Of a stretch of DNA of 64,000 nt, positions 32,601 through 64,000 are shown one piece after another. The notes beneath the pieces were generated by a model. That model was not told the origin of the DNA. It ran no database searches and worked only from the letters and a program-made list of their open reading frames with translations. How positions within the stretch are numbered: position 1 is the first letter of the stretch; each line of letters starts with the position of its first letter. Source of the DNA: Antedon mediterranea (Eukaryota; Echinodermata; Crinoidea; Comatulida; Antedonidae); the NCBI RefSeq assembly GCF_964355755.1, contig NC_092679.1:372001-436000 (forward strand), written 5' to 3'. The translations under genes and the position numbers were made by a program.

Positions 32601-33991
32601 ATCAACAAAATGCGTGTACAATGACGGCGCGTCAGTAGTATTAATGTGTGCACGCGCGCATATAACGTCACACGACGCGTCTTGGCATCACACGCATGTA
32701 TAATATTTATTGACACGTTTATATACTGTTAGTGAAGGTGATTCCATATACAATTGAATTTATACCCAGGTCTATTTATTTATTTCTTTTTTTTCGTCTT
32801 CTTGTTGTTGAAAGATCATAAATTGATTTCAGTAGACGGGTGAGTCAGCGATCAAATTCTCTACTGAGACAAACTCCTTTGGCAAACAAACTATTAATAT
32901 ATTACAGTAGGCCTACTGCTAAACTAATTTTAGCTTATTCTGTCGTGTGCTCACGACTAATGAAGTTTTTTTTTATTTGTTAGTAATTTTTCAAAATGAA
33001 GGGTGTATGATAATTACAAGTAGGGATTGTATTACTTGATTCGCAACATACTTCCGTCATTAAACGTGTCTTCACCTTTCACCAGAGCTCCCCACGGATG
33101 GTTTTAAATATTTTGTTATTGTTTTTTATGTTTTATACAAAGTAATACATTTAATGACACGTGGATTGAAATTTCCTTAACCTTTTTATATCAACCATAC
33201 TTCAGTTAGTAAAGCTGCATTCACACTTGTTCTGTTTGACGAAACAGAGACGACGCAGTGTTCCAATACATCGTGTGAACGCAGCTTAAATCAGGTTTAG
33301 TATCATTACATTATACCGTACTACATGAAAATCCGGTATTTCAATTTACATAAACAGGAATTTAACTATGAAATAAAAAGTTGTAAGGCACATGCGCACA
33401 ATTAGTAAGAAGTTGGCAATTTCCGACAAGTCGTACAATGTTGACATTTTGTAATTATTCTACCTTCTTTATAAAACATAGACAAAACGAAAATTGTAAT
33501 TTTGTAATAGATGTTCCCAACTAAATTTAAAGTAGGCAGCTAGACTTACAAACATATATAAAGTATTGCCTTAACGATGACAATGCGTTTGACAGTTTAA
33601 CGATTTGTAAAATAAATGGCAATAGGGTATGTATTAAGATCGAATACAGACAGTAGCGAAAGAAGAACATCTTGTGTAGTGTGCGCTGGTTCAGCTGTCG
33701 TGTTTGGATTGACATGATAAAAAGTAAATCATCGGAGATAATAAAATTATCTATAGAACGTCTCTTTACCTTTAAATAAACCGCAGCGGCATGGTTGGTA
33801 TCAAGGATGCAGAAGTACTCTCACAATTAAATAAGCATACGTGGCAAGGTATAAAATAAATATGAACTTACTTTAGTGTATTCCTGCAAGTTCGGTTCAA
33901 GTCCTGTTGTTCCGACTACAAATACATCTTTAGTTAGAGACCTGGCATTGCAAACTCCGAACACAAATATTAGATAAAGAAGCTGAAACAT
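23696..33991 (-). CDS. Secreted, furin-type matrix metalloproteinase with hemopexin domain
   Basis: Exons 5' to 3' (complement): 33872-33991, 28391-28572, 27811-28103, 26263-26427, 25769-25869, 25302-25449, 23696-24024. GT-AG junctions and phases agree, giving 445 residues, a usual MMP length. Order: signal peptide (1-16), short propeptide with the cysteine-switch-like YCGVEDP (C63), RCKR (82-85), and a catalytic domain from Y86. The domain contains the zinc motif [11 protein letters not shown] (H210, E211, H214, H220) and Met-turn M228. A short linker and hemopexin blades from C269 follow. There is no transmembrane or GPI-type C-terminus, so secretion to the matrix is expected. [12 protein letters not shown] and [12 protein letters not shown] are strong MMP signatures. 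The fourth hemopexin blade looks short and has two Cys (429, 435). The exact MMP class is not assigned. Confidence 0.94.
24138..24205. mobile_element. MITE-A fragment, truncated by family B
   Basis: Left terminus GAGCTCTGTCTACACTATC and half of the core, broken off where a family B element begins. Confidence 0.8.
24206..24463. mobile_element. Two adjacent MITE-B elements
   Basis: A copy of about 100 bp (24206-24305, 5' part diverged) joins a full copy (24306-24463) at CTTAAGC. Ends read AAGCTTGGTTCCCACTAG and the inverse; inner arms are rich in GACGCAACGC and TTGCGTTGCG. They lie in an MMP intron and are GC- and CpG-rich compared with their surroundings. Confidence 0.82.
24792..24975. repeat. 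46-bp array, four units
   Basis: Unit TTAATAGAACAAGTCCAACC plus CTTCACAATAATGAGTTC and an AT end; starts at 24792, 24838, 24884 and 24930. Confidence 0.95.
25090..25254. mobile_element. MITE-B copy, diverged
   Basis: Starts TTAGTTCCCACTAGGGATG and ends with the inverse (GTCCAATTAGGAAACCA). It keeps the paired GACGTACGTGC-type arms and the TGGCCAATC motif. Confidence 0.75.
25577..25731. mobile_element. MITE-A copy in an MMP intron
   Basis: Starts TCTACACTATCAAATTTTAT and ends GTTTGATAGTGTAGACAGAG then CTTTA, between the two first hemopexin exons. Confidence 0.88.
26055..26130. repeat. 36-bp unit, two copies
   Basis: TATTATTACTCCATAATAGT plus AGATGCTTGTATTACG, repeated once perfectly. Confidence 0.9.
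26578..26742. mobile_element. MITE-B copy
   Basis: Ends GGTTCCCTTGGAAGCAACGC and CGTCCTAGTGGGAACAAAGC; the arms and the TTGACCAATCA core are recognisable. Confidence 0.8.
28391..28572 (-). CDS. MMP exon 2: cysteine switch and furin-type site
   Basis: Encodes residues 41-100. [10 protein letters not shown] stands where MMPs have PRCGxPD: the Cys and Gly-Val are kept, but the preceding Pro-Arg is Thr-Tyr and one residue is inserted before Asp-Pro. Downstream, ICQTGRCKR ends in RCKR, directly before [16 protein letters not shown]. This matches the RxKR-Tyr/Phe-Ala junction of furin-activated MMPs. The Cys pair C78/C83 beside the site is unusual. Confidence 0.88.
29136..29253. repeat. 58-59-bp unit, two copies plus a degenerate third
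   Basis: CTGTTGAGGTTTCCCCC and GAGATTTTCC recur; a weaker GATTTCACCCACTAAGG unit follows. Confidence 0.85.
31257..31464. repeat. 52-bp array, four units, CpG-containing
   Basis: Unit GATATTTCGCGAGAAGCCTG plus GTTACGGACACAACC; starts at 31257, 31309, 31361 and 31413. The unit is not a multiple of three, so the 110-codon plus-strand frame across it changes phase each copy and is not taken as a gene. Confidence 0.95.
32430..32475. repeat. Duplicated GGTACGTACC and a 22-bp perfect palindrome
   Basis: GGTACGTACCATGGCT occurs twice in tandem. A perfect 22-bp palindrome centred on ATTTTAAAAT (32454-32475, arms GCTAC/GTAGC) follows. About 230 bp of unusually CpG-rich DNA lie to the right. Confidence 0.85.
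33211..33290. mobile_element. Miniature inverted-repeat element, 80 bp
   Basis: Left TAAAGCTGCATTCACACTTG; right inverse, GTGTGAACGCAGCTTAAA. The arms enclose GACGAAACAGAGACGACG. Too short to be autonomous. Confidence 0.7.
33872..33991 (-). CDS. MMP exon 1: signal peptide and start of propeptide
   Basis: Forty codons beginning [16 protein letters not shown], a typical cleavable signal peptide, then [10 protein letters not shown] and [10 protein letters not shown]. The donor is GTAAGT in phase 0. An in-frame upstream Met at 34078 would add 29 residues rich in Cys, Ser and Lys and bury the hydrophobic segment, so the Met at 33991 is preferred. The adjoining intron is 5.3 kb. No further propeptide exon was found in it, so the propeptide appears short. 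Confidence 0.82.
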
Positions 33992-34107
33992 TCTTTTAAT
34001 TTTACAAACTCTAGACAAACACAGTACTTGCTTGCAACATTCGAAAAAAGACTGTTCCCTGGAGGAGAGATAGCACACGAGTGATTCCCTTCTACACGTT
34101 GCGTCAA

Positions 34108-34115
34108 CTTATATC
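34108..34115 (-). promoter_or_regulatory. Possible TATA-like box of the MMP gene
   Basis: On the minus strand the sequence reads GATATAAG, about 120 bp upstream of the chosen start codon. The spacing would suit a short 5' UTR. No other core promoter element was recognised. Confidence 0.3.
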
Positions 34116-37100
34116 AGAAAAAGGATTATTGAGCATTCCTTGAGATGATCTTAACGGAACGTAACGAGTTAGCACTTGACGACTGTGCTAATGCACAGTG
34201 AATGAGGCTCGTACTGTAACAGTCTAAAATTAACGCGGCGTAGAAGTTTGCTCCCAAGATTTGCTCCCAGGAGTCAACGCGTCACCAAGATTTGATTTCC
34301 CGAATCCAGGTTTAACCGTGATGATAATCAACAATTATGACGCGTCAAAGTCGAAGGCAATGAACGAGCTAACTGCAGTGACAGCATATACAATGTCATA
34401 ACTATTAATTGGGGATGTAACTAACTTGAACAAAAACCCAAATCACTCAGAGCAAACGATGCGAGAATGATATAGCAATAAAACTCTTTCTATAATAAGT
34501 CTCAAATTTCCTGGAATACACTTATTGGGTCAATGGTTTAAAAAAGTACCGAATATTATTATCAACATATTCATAATTTATAGTTAATACAGCGTTCACG
34601 TAACACAATTAAAGTTCGGTAGACTGGTTTGTAATGGCATAACAGTTGCATAAAATAGAAAAGTACAAAATAAGGTGATGAATCGCGATGAACCGCAATG
34701 TTCAACAATTTTAATATTGATTGGAGACATCTCCCTGGATTGATATTGTCTAAAACATTACCGTACCAGTGATGTGCGCAGAAAATGTTACCTACTAAGC
34801 GGTATTAAGTCTAACTACGCTAAACGTCCTGGTCGTGTCGTGTCTGACGACAGCAACCTTCATCACATGTGGGGTACTGTCAGTTGCGAGATTGGTTTAG
34901 TGAGGGCCGGGTTAAGTTAATATTAGTTAACATATATATGTTATGTGTTATGTCAACAGAAACGATACAGCTAAAGTATATTGTCCCTTATAGGCATGAT
35001 ACGATAAGTATTAAGACTCTGAATGGAGGGTTGGTGGAATAACTAATCTATTGAATGCTAATTACGACCGGATGGTCCAATTAAATTACTTTAGCTATAT
35101 CAATAATTTGTACCTTAATCTATTTCTGTATTTGCTACGAATGCTACTTTAATCGGAATGTTAATTCAAAAGTAACCCGAACCACTTGCCTCCCTACAAA
35201 GTGTTCTGAAGAAAAACAGAACGAGACACAAAAGATTAAAGAATTTCCTTAACAAATTATTACTGATCAAGAGTGAAAGACAAGAAAATCTGTTGCAGAA
35301 TAGAAGCTGTAATATTTACCTATCGAAAAGTTACAGGCAGGTAGTACATATCGAAAGCATTTACATAAATATAAAAAAAGCATTCTTCACACATAAAAAG
35401 TGATGATGCACACGACCAAATACGGGAACACATTGACTATATATGGGCACATATTGACTATATACGGACACCTCTCAGGATGGTACAATTTGTTGGCACT
35501 TTCTACAGTATTTTCTTTATGAACCGTTTCATAATCCGTTACCAGACGAGAGGGATATCATTTGAAGTAGTGGTTTACTTGTGTCCATCCAGGGTCTTTC
35601 TAAACAAGACCACAATACATTCGAGATTACTATCAATTTTCTGCACTACTTTTCATGGGTTTCTAAGGAATTCGAACGGAAATGACAAATACAACATTCT
35701 AATTTTCCCACATTAATGTAATAACGAAGTATACCAACGGTCTTGGGATTTACGGAGATGTGTAGTACAGCACCAGTCACTACTCGTCACCAATCATGAA
35801 TTACGGTATATGGATCACTAAATAGTCTACTAGAATCATTGTATATGTTGTTACGCCTGTAGGTATGAATTAACTACTGTACATACAGACATGACGTCAC
35901 TGCTGTACTGTATATGCGTGTACTTAGCAGATATAAATTTCATTTCAATGCTATAGGTACCTAAATTAGCCACCGCCTAAATATGTGACTTACGCAATTA
36001 ATCAATGCGTACTTGTGTATTGTTACCAAGACAACCAAATCAGGTTAGTGCTACATTAAATTGCGCATGTGCAGCTAAACTTATGGCTGGAGAATTATAT
36101 TCATAAAAGTAAACGTTGTTATATAATTAGTTTAAAATTAACAATCGACTGTTTACACAATACACACACTGAACATGAAAGCAAACACCCTTCCACGCCC
36201 TAATCGTGTCCTCCGACAATCCTATCACCCTCCCACCAAATTAATTTACTGTAAACAGTCTACAGACCTCAAGACTTGGCTTACGAAACTCCATCTGACT
36301 AATCTACAGTAGCGCCCCCCCACCCCCTATTATAAGGGCGGGGGGGGGGGGGGACACCTTCAATAGCGTTTGTTCCCTTATTCCTTAATCGGGATGTCCC
36401 CTAAATAGGAATGTCTCTCAAATAGGGGTTAGCTGTGTTAACACGTATATTATTTTTCATTCGTTTCACAGAACAATTGTAAGGGGGTGTCCCAAAAGGG
36501 GGGTGTCCCAAAAAGGGGGTGTCCCAAAAAGGGGGTGTCCCAAAAGGGGGGTGTCCCAAAAGAGGGGTGTCCCAAAAGAGGGGTTCTACTGTATGTATTT
36601 AGGAATATTAAGACACTCTTAGAGATTAATAAATAAGCTCTGTCTGAGAACTTAACTTAATTAATATCATAAACAGCCTGCTGCCATTTCAAGCCAAAGG
36701 AAATTCAGGTTATCCATGTATCTAACGCCCACTTTATTACTAATTAGATACTTAAAATACACTTCCAGAAAAATTAAAGTTAACCCAGGGTGTTAAATAG
36801 GATATGTGTTTAAATTTTGTTAAACTTATAAAAATAATATTGACTGGCCATATGAGGTCATTACCATGACAACAAAGTAAATGAATTGACTGAATTCTTG
36901 GAAAGAATAATATTTAATTGAAATCGCCTTTTTGAAAAAAATAATCAGCTGTTTTCACGACGGTTACGTAACACACTAGTTGTGAATCTGAATTTATCTA
37001 TTAAAAGGAATATTACAATTATAATGGCGATGCGACAAATTAAATAAATACAACATCGCAAATAAAAATAGTTACAACTTAGAATGTGACAAAGATTAAC

Positions 37101-38730
37101 TTTGGAAACATTCATTATACTTTTTCTGCAACATGAACACCATATATGGCAATAATGATTACATTAATGTCATACACACCATATATGATGATTACAGGGT
37201 AAATGTCATACACACCATATATGGACATGATTACATTTGTGGGAAAATACAATATTTGCTATTTTCGTTTGTGATGCTCTTCAATAGGGAAAAAATATAG
37301 AAAAGTGATAATAAACATTATTTTTATATTTCAGGATTGATATCTACAACATTAATTAACATTCACCTTTACCTACTTAAACAAATACATATATTTTTTA
37401 TCCTTTCTTGGTGTAAATGGAGCATACAAATTATTGTGTTTATAGCAAATGAAAATATATGCATAATATAAGCCTACTTACAGTTATCAAATATTGTGTA
37501 AAAATTCTACCAGAATCAAAAATTAGGTCAGGGGATGTCTAAAAGAGTTGGCCTATAAAAATACATAATTTTGTAAACTGATGTCAATTAAGGTTTCTAT
37601 TAATAGGGTTAGAACATTTATTGCATAAAAAATCTTGTGACAAACCACTATTACAGACAACAAAACATAAGTACTGTACTTAAATATGATGATTTGCTGT
37701 TATGAACATATAATGTTGTTCAAGTGTTAACATTAAACAAACATTATTTATATTACTGTCAAAATGTAACATGGTTGATGTAAAACATATTCATGTTAGG
37801 TCAAAGGTTATTTCTTTTATAGAAATATTCTAAGAAATATATCAAATGAGTTCAAGAAATCAATCAAATGGACAAATAAACAAAGTAGAAAAAGGGATGA
37901 ATAGACAAGGTAGGAAAAAGAATAAAATAAATAAGGTAGGAAAAAGGGATGAATAGATAATGTTAGGAAAAGGGGATGAATTTTAAAAATGTAACAACAT
38001 TATCAAAACTCCTTTCCATTTAGGCTATCAATAGGAGTGTATTTGGTATCCTAAAATGTATCATCCATCCATATTTGATGCTTAATTTAATTATAATTTC
38101 ATTTTTAATGATATTTTTGTAAATGTTTTCTGTCACAATAACATCAAAGCTGTCCAATATTTCATAAAAACAATATTTACTGCAAGCCATCCCACGGTGA
38201 CTAGTAGTTGTATCAGGTGGCCTATTTACTACTGGCACTTTAAAAAAACCGAAATTGAATACTGTAATTTAATTTGTTCTGTATGAATGTTACATTCTTC
38301 TTAATACTAAAGCAAGGCATTGTAAACAGTGTCTTCTTATGTTCTATGATTTAATCATAAAATAGATAAAATTAAAGTTATCTACAAAGTTACATTGAAA
38401 GATCATCTTAAGCACGTTCTTATTCTGTATTGTATCTAATGATGCGTGCACATTGCATGTACAAAATTTCAAATAATTACTTGATTTGTGACGTTTCCAT
38501 GATTGTATGTTATCGTCCTTAATTTTCTGTCCACCTTGGAATTATTCGAATTCAACAATTAATTTATATTTTTCTTTTCTTCCCAGGTCAAAGGTTACAT
38601 GCCAATGCACACTCATGATTTTGATCTTCAAACATTGTTGTAAAAGATACAATATTCTGAAGGAATCCAGGAATATTTTTTTTCTTTTTATGAAAATAGA
38701 AAGTAATTTTAAGGGGAGAAATAAGGTGTT
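34116..38730. other. MMP-GANAB intergenic region, no gene seen
   Basis: About 4.6 kb between the MMP 5' end and the GANAB 3' end. It contains the G-rich inverted-repeat element at 36306-36597, degenerate A-rich duplications near 37893-37982, and a run of degenerate copies of CACCATATATGG near 37138-37220 that resemble the core of the MITE-A family. No open frame showed recognisable protein similarity. The GANAB 3' UTR must lie in the right-hand part. Confidence 0.5.
36306..36597. mobile_element. G-rich inverted-repeat element with internal GTGTCCC repeats
   Basis: Begins TACAGTAGCGCCCC and ends GGGGTTCTACTGTA. Inside are CCCCTATTATAAGGG, a long G run, and about six 17-bp units of GGGGGTGTCCCAAAA. 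TACAGT ends suggest a pogo/Tigger-like non-autonomous element; the class is inferred. Confidence 0.6.
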
Positions 38731-63855
<25,125 letters not shown>

Positions 63856-64000
63856 CTGTCAGAAAAAAATACATTAAACATTGGTTTAAATTTCAAATTT
63901 AAATTCTTTCTTTAAACATATTTTGAATAATTTTTAGTTATTGATATCTCTAATTTCTAATTAATTTAATTGGTGCTGTTGAAATATAATTACAACATAT

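Larger units (their letters stand above)
28573..33871 (-). other. MMP intron 1 (5.3 kb)
   Basis: The stretch holds a 58-bp duplication (29136-29253), a CpG-containing 52-bp tandem array (31257-31464), palindromes (32430-32475) and a small inverted-repeat element (33211-33290). No open frame resembling the missing middle of an MMP propeptide was found on the minus strand. Confidence 0.6.

Noticed and set aside
32408-32716. 102-codon minus-strand frame
   Set aside because: It spans palindromes and CpG-rich repeats, has no domain, and lies in MMP intron 1.
33992-34078. Upstream Met at 34078 as the MMP start
   Set aside because: It adds 29 polar and Cys-rich residues before a clear signal peptide; starting at 33991 places the hydrophobic segment at the N-terminus.

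Overview
The window is AT-rich eukaryotic DNA with long introns, GT-AG splice sites and dense small repeats. The encoded proteins are animal orthologues, including an animal-type matrix metalloproteinase. Small GGCCTA-rich minisatellites and many TA-flanked miniature inverted-repeat elements suggest a marine invertebrate deuterostome, possibly an echinoderm. That placement is inference and the species cannot be fixed from the sequence alone.

Layout. (1) 983-21145, minus strand: 37 coding exons of the eIF2-alpha kinase GCN2 (EIF2AK4), 1630 codons from the start Met; only the last few residues lie left of the window. (2) 21503-21913, plus strand: an intronless POP7/Rpp20 gene, head-to-head with GCN2 across 357 bp. 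(3) 23696-33991, minus strand: a complete 7-exon, 445-residue secreted matrix metalloproteinase with a furin-type RCKR site and a hemopexin domain. (4) 38731-63855, minus strand: the last 19 coding exons of the glucosidase II alpha subunit (GANAB), whose 5' part lies right of the window. The genes are functionally unrelated: stress-responsive translation control, RNase P/MRP, extracellular proteolysis, and ER N-glycan trimming.

Repeats. At least six families of short inverted-repeat elements, three tRNA-derived SINE types, and about twenty tandem arrays sit in introns and between genes. The largest is 49 units of 61 bp inside a GCN2 intron.

Most interesting observation. Several tandem arrays are not just intronic: their units contain the 3' end of an exon together with its 5' splice site. 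This is clear for GCN2 exon 8 (60 bp x 17), GCN2 exon 5 (34 bp x about 11) and the penultimate GANAB exon (48 bp x 3, in frame, 16 residues per unit). It is suggestive for another GANAB exon (23-bp array). The copied donors form 'donor ladders'. In GCN2, using a downstream copy reads into a stop codon; in GANAB it would add 16 residues per step.
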